Assembly: GCA_949751835.1 (NCBI GenBank)
Contig: CATKHK010000026.1
Span: forward strand, 124,001-188,000
DNA: 64,000 nucleotides
Direction: 5' to 3'
Source of the DNA: Blepharisma japonicum
Lineage: Eukaryota; Ciliophora; Heterotrichea; Heterotrichida; Blepharismidae
In this document: piece after piece, positions 12,505-23,534 of the stretch
Numbering within the stretch: position 1 is the stretch's first letter
How the letters are laid out: every line of letters begins with the position of its first letter
Translations under genes and position numbers: made by a program
Notes under the pieces: model-generated
Databases searched by the model: none
Seen by the model: only the letters and a program-made list of their open reading frames with translations
Told to the model about the DNA's origin: nothing

Positions 12505-15500
12505 ATGTCAAAAGAAGTAAATACAGATTTTTTAGCAATTCAAGGACTTCTTAAAAGCAAATCGAAGCCAGCCCTTGAGCATGCTACTTTAAGTCGAGAC
12601 AGATATAATGGATGCCGATCTACAAGCACTGGCATCTCCTCTTCAAATCAAGACTTATTTTTTCAAGCCAAGCTTGAGAGAGATTCATTTAACAAGTCAG
12701 CAACTATGAGCTTCCGAGAGCAAAGTCTCAAGCGAAAACCTGTAAAACTCGAAAAAATGCAAAATTCTCAAAACAGCCATTCCAGCCCATCTCCTGATTT
12801 CACAACTCACAGCTTTTTATTGCAACCAAAAACAGTTGATCCAGGAGATCTATACAAAATTAAAATGAGAAAAAGTTCTATTGATCAATTAATTGACCTA
12901 AGTCCTGTTGATGAAATAATTTCAAAAGAAGAAGCCAAAAGCGAATTTTTTAAAAATAGCCCAAAATTTGAGAAAATCAAAAAACTTCTTTCAAACCAAG
13001 ATTTAAGGTATTTTGAAGATTTTATTGCAGGGTTAGAAGCTTCTGGGAAAGTATTTTGTGAATGTGAGTGACTAAATGGAAAAGGAAGGGTTGAAGCTGT
13101 TAATACAGTTTCTCACCTTGTAGTTTTGCTGCTTAAAGCAGTTTCAGATTTAATTGAAAAGAAAAATAAAGATAAAGAAATGATAGAAATTTTGAAAAGA
13201 GAAAATGAAGGCTTGGTAAGTGAAAATAGTCGAATTAAAGACTTGAAAAATAAATTGGAATTTACAAGTTCTAAATTGCAAAAACTCGAGAGCTCAAGGC
13301 ATGAATTTTCCAATTCTATTGGCCATACTCAAAGACTAGCTGAAATAGAAAAAGAAAAATTAGCTGAAAAAAACGATATTTTAGAAAAATATATCGGCGA
13401 GCTGAAAGATGTCACAAAAATTGACTCTCTGAATTCAGAACTAGAAAAATATAGAGAAAATTATCAAAAAATAATAAAGGAATATCAAGCTTTTAAAAGG
13501 GATAAAGAATCAAAATTATATAGAATGCAATTAGAAATAGGAGAGCTCAGAAGTAGTCTGCAAAAAAACTCTTCTTCAATAGATACCTATGACACTCAAA
13601 AAAAACTTCTAGAGGAAAGAGCCTTTGTAGTTGAATTAAAAAATAGAAGCTTAATGGAAAAACTATCAGAATATAGAGAAAGAGTAGCAATGCTATATGA
13701 GGACTGCTTAAGGTTTGTTGTGTATAGAGATCTCTATACAAAACTAGACCAGCAGTTCAACACAATGAGACTAAAATACAACCAACTTGAGCTTAATATT
13801 ATCGCTGGAAACGTTACTTTAGCCACAGATGGCGTCATTTGGGTTTCACTTGAAGATCCCTTATTCAATCCAGTTCGTGGATTTTTAGCACGTGGGGTAG
13901 ATCCAAAAATATTCGAGCCTCCAGCTCCTAGAAAAGATAAGCGAACAAATACAGAAGTTCCAGTCTATGCTCACACAAGGCATGCAAGAACTGTTACTTA
14001 TTCAGAAACCCAGCTGGACCCATCATTTGTTAATTTAGGCAAGCTAAAACTTCAGAAGCCCGGCTATGCCAGTTTATTTGAAATTGGGGACAAGGCTGCT
14101 AATTTTGAGCTACCATTCACTAATTGGCTAGAAATTACTATGAGGGGAATCTATGATTCTAAATACAATGAACATATTTTCTGTTCTTTTGAGTCTGGGA
14201 GAACTCCTTCTAAATTCCCAGAATTCGTATATTGCTGGATAGGCCGATTTACTATTGATCCTGGTGCTCGACAAGTCCGAGAGCTTGAGTGGTGAAAAAG
14301 AGAATTTTCTGACAAGCTCCGTTTAGAGCTCTTATTAGCTCTTAAGCACGAAAAGGCTAAAAAAGTGTGGGAAATTCACACTTTTGTTGAGTTTTTAAAT
14401 GAAGATTTGATGCTAGATGAGCTAGCTTTTTACTTGCACTGCAGATTTCTCTTATTTAAAGGTCCACAACTAATGATCACAGCTGGAAGATTTTCTGCTT
14501 TACATTTTGTCGCTCTAGATCATGTTTTTGAAATTATTGATAGAGTTATGGAAAAAATCAGCCCAAAAGATCGCTCTGAGCTTAAGTCACAGTTGCAGTC
14601 TAAAGCCCGCAACAAAAATGGCTCTTTAACTCTTGATGCTGGTCTTGTAATTGTTATCTAGGCTTTACGAATTATGCTTGAATACTACATTCGTGAGAAA
14701 AAATGCAAATATCTTGTAATAAAAGGACTTTTTAATCTAGCCCCAAAAAAGCAAGATGGAGGCTTGGCGTTTCAAACTTTCCGGATTATCTGCTTAAACC
14801 TGGATCCTGAAGCAAGCGAATCTTTGATAGTAAAAATGTATAGAGATCTCTGGGCATTTGGCAATGGTCAAATAAACCATGATAATTTTTTTGTATATGC
14901 CAATGAAAATGGATTTTTTTTCCACAGTTTAAGACTTAAAGGAAATGAGAATCCTTTGCCATTGACTCCATACAATGAAATTGATGAAAAAGCTTCAGAT
15001 TATGCTAAAAGAATGAAGCAAGCTTTTAGCACTTATATACATTTAAAACAGCCGACTGCGTTAATTAGAGAAGCTTTAAGGTCGCTTGGAGTTATTGATT
15101 TACTAGATAATTTTGTAAAATTAGAAGAATTGGTTAAAAATAAGTACCAAGAACCTTTGGAAAATTATAGGGGAATGAATTTGTTAGATACTTATAAACA
15201 TCTTTGGAATCTTGCAATTCAATTGCAAGTCATTTTTGAGCAGGTTCATTTCTTTAGCCCTTCAATGCAAGTTAATGAAGAAATCAAAGACTTGGAAGTT
15301 ATTGCACTTCCTAGGGCTTGTGAAGGATTTATTGAGAGGCTGCATAAGATTACCTTGCAAAAATTGACAACAATTGTAGCAATAAGAAGAATACAAAGAA
15401 ATTGGAAGGATAAGGCAAGAAAGAGTTTGAGTATAGCTGCAACTGTTTTTAAAGGAATAGCCCTACTAAAGAGAGGACTAAAACACCATAAAAATCAAAG

Positions 15501-15516
15501 CTCAACTCATAGCTAA
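12505..15516 (+). CDS. Large coiled-coil protein, probably cytoskeletal
   Basis: Spliced product 998 residues with one intron (14647-14661) and TGA-Trp at 13069 and 14293. Residues about 200-440 form a heptad-rich coiled coil (KRENEGLVSENSRI, ELEKYRENYQKI). A folded region follows (about 440-620) with many aromatic residues, then a helical C-terminus containing an IQ-like stretch (IVAIRRIQRNWKDKA) that may bind calmodulin or light chains. I set the start at ATG 12505 (MSKEV); an in-frame ATG at 12433 would add 24 hydrophobic residues in what looks like 5' flank. No family name is supported; a ciliary or cortical role is plausible from the architecture. Confidence 0.75.
14647..14661 (+). other. 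15-nt intron, coiled-coil gene
   Basis: Reads gtaattgttatctag, ending in an in-frame TAG; removal joins LTLDAGL to ALRIMLEYYI. Confidence 0.85.
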
Positions 15517-15736
15517 AATTCAACTTAGAAATTTTTCTGACATAAATAATTATCATATCGATTTTTATTAAATAGGAATTTTTCATAATTAAAATTCTAT
15601 GACTCTGATCAACGCTCCATTATTTTTAAATTTTTTGATTGGATGCAAAAAGACTTCTAAACTTATGTCTGTTTACTTAAGAATCAATTAAACAGTTAAT
15701 AGAAAGAGTACTCATATATATTCTGAATAATAAATA

Positions 15737-18700
15737 ATGGAAAATCACTCCAAAATACAAGTAAAAATTTCGTCGCTTCGTGAAAAATTGCAAACTGCTG
15801 CCAAAAGAGGCTCAACGCCTCCATCCCCTTTAACTCGAGCACAAACTGAAAGCTCTTCTAGGCTTCCTCATATATCCAGAAGATCAGCCAGCTCAAATAT
15901 CCTCATCACACAAGATGAAGAAAGCCCTTTGGCTAGAGATGTCTCTCACATTCATGACAATTTAATGAAAAGAGCAAATAATTACACTTTTAGAAAAAGT
16001 TTGCTTAATGAAATTTTAGGAATCAAAGAAAATGAGAAAGGACATATGACGTTACCTATCAACTTACTAGAAGTAGAAAAAGAGATAATAAAAATAAGGG
16101 AAAAGGAAGAAAAAGAAGAAGAAAATAAGGCAAAAACAGACAGAAGCTCGATAGAAAATGCAGTGAGGGAATGCGACATTTTATTTAAAAGCAAGTTTGA
16201 TGATTTAAATATAGAGATAGAAAAGGTGTATGGCAGAAAAATATCTACAAGTTGTTCACCTATAAGAGCAATGATGAGAGCTAATTCAGAAAGGCAATTA
16301 GCTAGACCTGATACAGCCCTTAGGGTGCCATCAGGCAGAAAAGAAGTCGAAATTTTAAATTTCTGGCTTGACTATATGATTGACTCACAAGTTACTCAAG
16401 TGAGCGACATAGAATTTGACAAAAAAATAAAAGTAGCTCAATTAATATACTCTCGCTGCTTCAAAGAAATCATCAGACAAATAAGTGTCCACTGCATAGA
16501 AAGAGGAGAACTCATGGAAAAAGTATGAAGTGGATTGCTAAATCTATTTTCCCAAAATGATATAGAAACTACAGTTAAAATCGAAAAAAAGCAAAAAGTA
16601 CTTGAAGAAGTTTTAACTAAGCATAAAGAAAAGCATGAAGAACTAATTAAAGCTGAAAGAAATGAAATAAAAAAGCTTCACGAGATAATTAAATCCAAAG
16701 ATAAATATATACAGGATATATCAGTGGAGGTTAATGATTTAAAAGAAAAAATCGAGAGTTATAAATCAAGGATAAACGAGCTGAGCGAATCATTATCAAA
16801 AGCAGTGAGGAATAATTCTTTATTATACCAGCAATTCAGAGATATAGAAAATCACGTCACTATAAATGAAGAAGAGTTTTCATTTTATACTGAAGAAGAT
16901 GAAGCAAAAGAAGAAAAGCCTGAGTCAAAAATGATAAAAATTGATAAAGCGAAGCTTTATAGGCCTATGATTTTAGCTGGATATTTTGATTTGTCTGGAA
17001 AATTTCATAGGAAGCAACAGTTCATTAGGGATGATGACAATGTGCTAAAGGCAGCTGATTTTTCATATGAAATAGCTCAAATGATAGAATTGCGCCATAA
17101 AGGTACATCAACTGAAGAAGATATTGAAATTATTGTCATAAACAATGCAACTACTCCAAGAGATATAAAAAACTGAATAAGCCCTGGAATATTGAAGTTT
17201 ATAGTCGGGCTTTATTCTTTGCAGATATCTGGCAAGGTAAAATACAATATGAATAAGTTCACCCAGACTTTTGTTCTAAAAGACATTGCAAAGCAATCAA
17301 AAATTGAAATAAAGCCTCCTTTTAAAAGAAGAGATACTACTCACATTATAGAGCTTCCTGGAGAATTTGCTTCAATTGGCATTCAAACTAATGATATTGA
17401 AGCCAAACCTAGAAAAGGCAGAAGCCCTGCCAAAAGAGCTATGACAATTATAAGAAAAAACCGAGGAAAAATAAAAGCCCTTTACTCCAAAATGGAAGAA
17501 AAAATGATCAATGAGTATCTTGAAAAAGAAGACGTAAAGAGCAATCTAAAGAAAACTGAATCTGTGCCTGTATTAGATAACACTTCTCCTGTCTCATTTA
17601 AGCAAAAATCTAATTCTCCAGAAAGAAATAAAACTAATAATTTGAAAATAAATTCCTCCACAAGAGGAAGATCAAATACTTTATTTGATAAAAAATCAGG
17701 GGAATCAAGCCCAGATAAGCCAGAAATCTCTTGTCCAACTTCAATTAAAGGGTTTTCTTCACCAATAAAAATCGTAGAAGTTGCTGATAAAGAATCATTT
17801 ATAGCAGAAGAAGTCAATGAGATCCTGCCTAAAAAAATGCTTAAGAAAATAGAAAAATTAAAAGACTCTGTCAATGTTATGTTAGTTAAAGAAAATTTCA
17901 ACTCATCAATTGCATGGGATGAAGAAACCAAGGAGAATGCTCACAAGCTGCGTGTTATGCTGGATTCTCTTTATCCACTCCAAGAATCAAATATTACGGC
18001 ATCTATCACTCCCGTGAAAGTATATCACGCTTATGTCCAAACTGATATTTCTGGAGAAAATATATTTATTGATAGAGTCTTCAGCACTGCAAAAACATCA
18101 AGGTTTGAAGAGGAAATGGGAGACGAATCTAGCTATAAATGCATCCCCATTAAAAGTAAGACGAAAATTTCAGATTTTATTATAGAAAGCGATCAGTCCC
18201 CAGAAAAATCATTTGAATCTGTAGAAAGTCCATATAAGCCACCTCAAAATGAAAAGCCCAAGCATACTACAATAGCAAAAGCTTTCGTTTTAGGCCAAAT
18301 TAAGCAAAGAATTGTAGTTTCTCATCCAGGACAAATTTTCCTAAATAAATTTATGACCCATTTGATTAGTAATTATGTAAGGAGAATAATGAACGTCCAA
18401 CAACTTATGAAAATTATTAATAAAGTTTATAGTGAAAAAATCTCATTATCAAGAGAAAGCGTTAACCATAAAAGACATGAAGCAAGCATGGTATTATATG
18501 ATGTCCTTATTAATCAATATGGACTGAAAGATGTTGCCAAAATGAAGTTTCAGCAGACGATTTTAGCATCACTTAGCTTTAAGCAGTACCCAAGAGTCGC
18601 AAACTTTGTAAAATTCTTAGGAATTGAAGGAAATTTCAGTGTAGATGACTGAAATTTGTACCTTTTTGCAATTGAATATATGTACTCTTGCAATATTGGC

Positions 18701-19204
18701 CCTTATATTTACAATAAGGAAACCTCTCCAATTCACTATTGTCCGTATGAGAGAGCCATAAAATGCACATATACGTTTTTTGAGAACAGGCTGGACAATA
18801 ATATCTTCCAAGAGCTTATTGAGCAAGTCCGGTCCCTCAGAATTGAAGAGCCAATTCAAAAATCAAGCAGACTTGTAAGAACCTCCATCTCCTCCATTGA
18901 CAAGGTCGACACTGACAAATTTTTGATCCTCATCTTAGACTATTACCACAAGCTCAAAGATTCATACCTAAAAAGACTGGCTCCTCGGTCTGAAAAATAC
19001 AGCCTTCTAACTCTTCTTGAGTTTCTCCGGCTCTTCAGATCAAAAGCTGACCTAAAGCTGACAGAAGATGAACTAGTGAAGATCTTCCACCAACTTTCAA
19101 TCTCAAAAATTGCTGATGACAAACAACTGGTGAAATATATCACCCTGGATAGCTTTTTAAGCTATGTTGTTGACAATGATATAATAATTTTTGATAATTT
19201 ATAA
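15737..19204 (+). CDS. Large coiled-coil / helical protein, function unknown
   Basis: 1155 residues in one exon; TGA-Trp at 16526, 17174 and 18650, TAA stop at 19202. The N-terminus is Ser/Arg-rich; coiled coil follows at about 265-365 (EVLTKHKEKHEELIKAERN, KEKIESYKSRINELSES). The middle is charged and disordered with repeated SP and TSP sites that could be phosphorylated. The C-terminal 300 residues are helical and more conserved-looking. It lies in tandem after another large coiled-coil gene with a 220-bp gap and a similar plan (disordered N-terminus, coiled coil, helical C-terminus), but I see no clear residue-level repeat between the two. Confidence 0.75.
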
Positions 19205-19222
19205 CTTATTTATAAAATTAAA

Positions 19223-19423
19223 ATGGGAAGCTCACCTAGTTGTTTCCCAAATCGACATCAAAGACCATCGTTCAGATGTTCAAGAAGACTACAAAGAAGT
19301 GACACAAATTCCAGTCCTGGAAGGAGGGATATGGACCGTTTTAAAATACTGAGTTCTGCATTAAATGGGTGCAAGATCCACACAAATTGATCAAGAGAGT
19401 TAGTTAATTGTGCTAACTGCTAA
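19223..19423 (+). CDS. Small basic protein with MGSSPSC start (candidate acylation site)
   Basis: 66 codons with ATG at 19223 and TAA at 19421, visible only if TGA is read as Trp (codon 58). The start MGSSPSC has Gly2, Ser6 and a Cys, the pattern of dual myristoyl/palmitoyl anchoring, similar to the MGASCSQ start at 2410. The rest is Arg/Ser-rich (RPSFRCSRRLQRSD). Start 18 bp after the previous stop. No family recognised; a chance frame cannot be ruled out. Confidence 0.4.
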
Positions 19424-20205
19424 TTTCTTAAATAACGAAGAATGTTTTTTTAAAGAATATTGGCATATAAACAAAATGCAGAAATAACTAAGCCTTGATT
19501 TACCATATTTGACCGTTCATTATTAGCATTGAGTTTTTTAAGAGTTAATGATCAATTTTTAATTAAATTATTTGAATTGAAGGATAATCACTTCAGGTGT
19601 TGAATTTTTCAGGTATAAAAAAATATAATGAATTATTTGGTATTTTAGTCTTAAAATTTCATTAGGTTTGGAATTTCATGCTTCATGTATCATTGCAAAG
19701 ATTAAGGAATTTTTCTTTCTCGAAGGGAGGAGGTGATTAAGCTTGAAGAGAATGAGTGCTAACAAGCCATTTTTAGCCTTCGATTTAGTTGATAAAATGT
19801 TTCACTTGAACTTACTCTCTGTTTATCATGAGAATAATAAAATAATTGATTTATAAGGAATATAAAAAGAGAAAGCTTGCTTCTGGTAGCAAAATAAGCA
19901 GATGATATATTGACTTGACTAAATTTATGATACTTAAAGTTTATAATCTAATGATATGCCTTAATCATACCCTCAAGATTACTTATTGAGTTCTCTTGCT
20001 TGCAGGCTTATAATTCTCAAATTACTGTGTGTTGACATTAAAATTATCATCTGGAGTTAAAACAACAAATAAATTTTTATTGCCAATTTACTCTTTTCGT
20101 GCATTGTAATATTGCATTAATAGCCATCATCAAATGATTTATTATAATAGAATAGATTATGGGGCTATTTATAAGCTATTTGCAAAAGTTGTTAGTTATT
20201 ATATT
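19424..20205. other. Intergenic, no supported gene
   Basis: About 780 bp, AT-rich. A 34-codon ATG frame starts near 19752 (MSANKPFLAFDLVDK) but has no other support. No RNA gene recognised. Confidence 0.5.
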
Positions 20206-21078
20206 TTAAGCCTCTTCCTTTATCTCGCCATTGATTTGGTAAGGGATTCTGACTGATCCGAAAGCTTGCTTGCTCCATTCAATCAAAGATTTTGGATTTC
20301 CAAGGTCAACTAAGTCTTTAACAGTCACGACTCCATCTTGGTCATAATCCAATTTCTTCCACACCCTATCGTCCAAATATACTGTAATTGACTCTCCTCC
20401 AACAGTATTCAGCATTTTATCAAACAAATTCCTGATATCCTGCGGCCACTGCTTCTCCAATAAATCTTCCTTCTTCATCTCTTTTATCTCATCATAGAAA
20501 TCTACAATTGCCTCCAGCTTGTCATGTATCCCCAATGCCTGGTCAATTTTTCCATAAACTTTTGTGTTTGCTATATATTCTCTTTGATTATCCAAAAAGT
20601 CCACAATTCTCAGTCCCATCTCTCTCTGAAAATGCCATATCGAATTTAAAGCCTTGGTGCTTGCATCAATCGGGACTCTATAAATTTGCTCAATATGATA
20701 TTTCTCAAATACGGTTGAGCTCCACAAGTAAAGTTCGTCAGCTCCTGCCAGTATCAAAACGCTTGTGGACTCTGCCATTTGTTTTGCTTTTTTAAGCCAC
20801 CCATCGGGCAAGGATTTTTTTTCGAGGGCTTCTTGAGTAAGGTTTATCAGTGAGTCAACTGTGTAATCAAGTTTATCGACGAGTGGTGAGCCGTATTCAA
20901 CAACCCTGGAGCTAAAAGGTGAAATAATGGGAGAAACCATATCAATTCCTTGCTCAAGCATCGGGAATTTGGATTTTGTTTTGTCGTATAATGAGCTGGC
21001 GCTTTCAACAATTCTGTTGAAATATTTCCTGTGGGAAGCGTCCTGGACTTGCTGCTCTTGATCAGACTCTCCGTGCAT
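20206..21078 (-). CDS. Perilipin-like protein with an EF-hand-like loop
   Basis: 290 residues, no TGA codon, TAA stop. The N-terminal half (about 20-130) has amphipathic helices with the spacing seen in perilipins and insect lipid-droplet proteins (FPMLEQGIDMVSPIISPF, YGSPLVDKLDYTVDSLI). Near residue 240 there is an EF-hand-type loop DYDQDGVVTVKDL, with acidic residues at the metal positions. A lipid-droplet or membrane-surface protein with Ca2+ sensing is inferred. The family call is based on pattern, not on a unique motif, so it is weak; a generic amphipathic-helix protein is the alternative. Confidence 0.5.
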   Translation of the reverse strand: MHGESDQEQQVQDASHRKYFNRIVESASSLYDKTKSKFPMLEQGIDMVSPIISPFSSRVVEYGSPLVDKLDYTVDSLINLTQEALEKKSLPDGWLKKAKQMAESTSVLILAGADELYLWSSTVFEKYHIEQIYRVPIDASTKALNSIWHFQREMGLRIVDFLDNQREYIANTKVYGKIDQALGIHDKLEAIVDFYDEIKEMKKEDLLEKQWPQDIRNLFDKMLNTVGGESITVYLDDRVWKKLDYDQDGVVTVKDLVDLGNPKSLIEWSKQAFGSVRIPYQINGEIKEEA

Positions 21079-21468
21079 TGCTATTTAATAATTATTTTAT
21101 ATTCCTGATGGTTTTCCTTTTATCATTAGTGACGCATTTTTGTGGGTGACGTAAACAATGGTATTTCTTGAAAATTTAAATATATCAGATTTCGATGGTT
21201 TATTTGCACCAATAAAAATATTCATGGTGGGTTTAAGTGTATCTTAATTCATGTGTAAAGTGGAGCATACTACAGAAATTTTTCTATCAAATAGCGTTAC
21301 AATTTAACTTATCGAATTGAAGAGATGGGCTTGGAAAAATGAGGATTTTTATCAATTTAAATTGGTTAGGATGATTTTCATAAAGAAAGACTATCCATGC
21401 TGCATCAGTCTATAGGGATCATAGCTCTTTTTCTTATATAATACTGAAAAGAATATATAGAAATTAAT
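21079..21468. other. Intergenic, nothing recognised
   Basis: AT-rich, between two leftward genes. Confidence 0.6.
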
Positions 21469-21909
21469 TTATAAGTCTATTGAGTGGTCACTCCCTGGCT
21501 CGTTTTCTACCTGATAATCAAGTTCTTCAAAATCAAACTTGCCTGCAGCTTCAACTTTGCCGCCAGCCAAGTTTCGGTTGTTGGGTTTATTGACTTCTCT
21601 TCCAATATTCCCACCCATTCTAGCTCCTTCAACCATATCTCGCAGTTTCGAAACTCTGGACGGTTTAGAGTCTTTGCTTTGCTTATTCTTTATAAGCTCA
21701 ATCAGCTTCAAAACTTGTCCTGCGTCAATTTGTGTCAAATATCCAGGATGGTCTAGATTCAGTTTATGATAAATTTTTTCAGTTGTCAGCGTCAAGTCTT
21801 CTTTTGATATATTGAAATCGTGATATAATTCCTCAGTGCCGTTATTATAAATTAAGCATAGCCGAGGAGGGTTGTATTTTACTGCAAGCTGTTGAGGCTG
21901 AATGTTCAT
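21469..21909 (-). CDS. CEP19: CEP19-like centrosomal/basal-body protein
   Basis: 146 residues, TAA stop. The N-terminus reads KYNPPRLCLIYNN, matching the family start in which a short strand with PP-x-x-x-LIY opens the protein; a helix with HPGYL and a second Leu-rich helix follow at the expected spacing, and the C-terminus is acidic (FDFEELDYQVENEPG). CEP19 sits at the mother centriole or basal body and recruits RABL2 for entry of intraflagellar transport trains. Length is close to the animal protein (about 165). It lies 35 bp downstream of the PP2C stop on the same strand. Confidence 0.7.
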   Translation of the reverse strand: MNIQPQQLAVKYNPPRLCLIYNNGTEELYHDFNISKEDLTLTTEKIYHKLNLDHPGYLTQIDAGQVLKLIELIKNKQSKDSKPSRVSKLRDMVEGARMGGNIGREVNKPNNRNLAGGKVEAAGKFDFEELDYQVENEPGSDHSIDL

Positions 21910-21944
21910 TTATTTAATTATTTAATTTAAACATGGGAGTTTCA

Positions 21945-23180
21945 CTAGATTTCTCTAGAAACTTTTTTGAACCCAGGCAAAGCAATTACTACCACTGTCA
22001 CGTTATCCGTCGTTCGCCTATTAAGTGCCAGTTTTATGACACTGTCCACGACTGCGCCACATTTATGGTGCAGGTCAACTGCTCTTGCATCTGAAATTGA
22101 ATTCCAAGCACAATTTATGATTTCTCTATTGGTCAGCTTGTCATAAATTCCATCAGATGCTAGTAGGATAAAGTCCATATCTTTTGTAATTCGAAATGAT
22201 TTCACTTCTGGGGTCGAAATTACCACTTTTGGATTCCCGCCCAGCTGAGAAAGTTTGGCTTCAGCGTCTCCAAAAGTCCGAGAGACAGATAGTCTTCCTG
22301 GATTCACTCTAAATGGTCCTAAAACAGGGGATTCACCATTATGCCCGAGGAAAATAGGTGTTTGGTAGACTTTTCCTCCAGCTTGAATGATCCTTGACCT
22401 CTCTTCTTCGTCAGAAGGTTTATGATCTTTTGAAAGCTGATGAATTTTGCTCCCTCGCTCAGCGCTCATAATAGCTCTTGAGTCTCCTACATTGGCTACA
22501 TAGCACATATCTCCTATAATTAAAGCAATAATTGCACATGAACCTGATTTTTCTATATATCTTCCTTGACATTGAGCTAAAAAATCCTGCTCAGCAGCCA
22601 TACATCCTTGCTTTATAGCTAGTTTTGGGTTTTCAAGAAAGTTTGGGTCCTTTATGATATATTGGTGCAAATTGTCTCTTAAAAAGTCTGCACAAGCAGA
22701 TCCTCCGTGACCATCATAAACTGCAAAAAACGAGCATTTCGGCCATATTTCTCCAACTCGGTCTTGTGGTTTTAAAATATTGTTAATTATGCTGACTCGG
22801 TCTTCATTATAACCACGGACTAGTCCTGCATTGGTGCTTGCTGCATAAGCTTTTGTGCGTCCATTTTGTTTGACAGAAATACGAGTTGTTTCATTAGAAG
22901 TTTCTAAGCCTTTCAGGAATTTGTAATGATCATCTAAAGTGCGATTTGTGCCTAGATTTCCTCTGGAACGTTGGTCAATTGCTGGGAGCTTTTCTGAAGT
23001 GTGGCGTAACGATTTTCGAAGGACAGCTTGGGTGTTGGCTTTATGAGGAGGGCTGATGCCTGGAGTGAGAGGTTCCATTCTTAACTCTGGAGACTTGGGA
23101 GAAATGATGTCAAAAATTGCTGCACGAGTTCGGCCAGGAATAGATATACGTGGGTGAGTAATAACTTGAGTTTTAGACAT
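21945..23180 (-). CDS. PP2C-family Ser/Thr protein phosphatase
   Basis: 411 residues, TAG stop. The PPM/PP2C motif set is complete: VRGYNEDRVS near the start of the domain, FFAVYDGHGGSACADFL, GSCAIIALI, YVANVGDSRAIM, DHKPSDEEE, LSVSRTFGDAEAK, FILLASDGIYDKL and RRTTDNVTVVVIAL, giving the Asp ligands for the two metal ions. The N-terminal 120 residues are a Ser/Pro/Arg-rich extension with possible phosphosites (ISPKSPELR). It removes phosphate from Ser/Thr and could oppose the kinases encoded nearby; specificity cannot be read. Confidence 0.95.
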   Translation of the reverse strand: MSKTQVITHPRISIPGRTRAAIFDIISPKSPELRMEPLTPGISPPHKANTQAVLRKSLRHTSEKLPAIDQRSRGNLGTNRTLDDHYKFLKGLETSNETTRISVKQNGRTKAYAASTNAGLVRGYNEDRVSIINNILKPQDRVGEIWPKCSFFAVYDGHGGSACADFLRDNLHQYIIKDPNFLENPKLAIKQGCMAAEQDFLAQCQGRYIEKSGSCAIIALIIGDMCYVANVGDSRAIMSAERGSKIHQLSKDHKPSDEEERSRIIQAGGKVYQTPIFLGHNGESPVLGPFRVNPGRLSVSRTFGDAEAKLSQLGGNPKVVISTPEVKSFRITKDMDFILLASDGIYDKLTNREIINCAWNSISDARAVDLHHKCGAVVDSVIKLALNRRTTDNVTVVVIALPGFKKVSREI

Positions 23181-23534
23181 GATTTTTGTTAATATGCATC
23201 AAACTGAAGATTTTAGACCATGAATATTATTGCTTTATTATCAAATAGAATAAATTAGAACTATAATATGGGTGCTGAAATTGAAAAGGATAAAGCTATC
23301 TAAACACAGAATGAATATTTTTGCTTAAATTTTATCAGACAAATATAAAAGAGTTTATTAGACTTTGATATTTTATTAAATATTTCTTCAGTTATTTTTT
23401 AATATCTGCAGTATATTTATAATTAAAAAAACAAAAAATTAATTTTCCAATATAAATATAGTTAGATCTAAATACAATAAAAATTTGCTATCCAAGGTTT
23501 ATTTAAATTAAATTTTCTATTTAAATCTTAACTC
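23181..23534. other. Divergent promoter region, PP2C / kinesin
   Basis: About 350 bp, very AT-rich. No defined motif that I can support. Confidence 0.5.
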
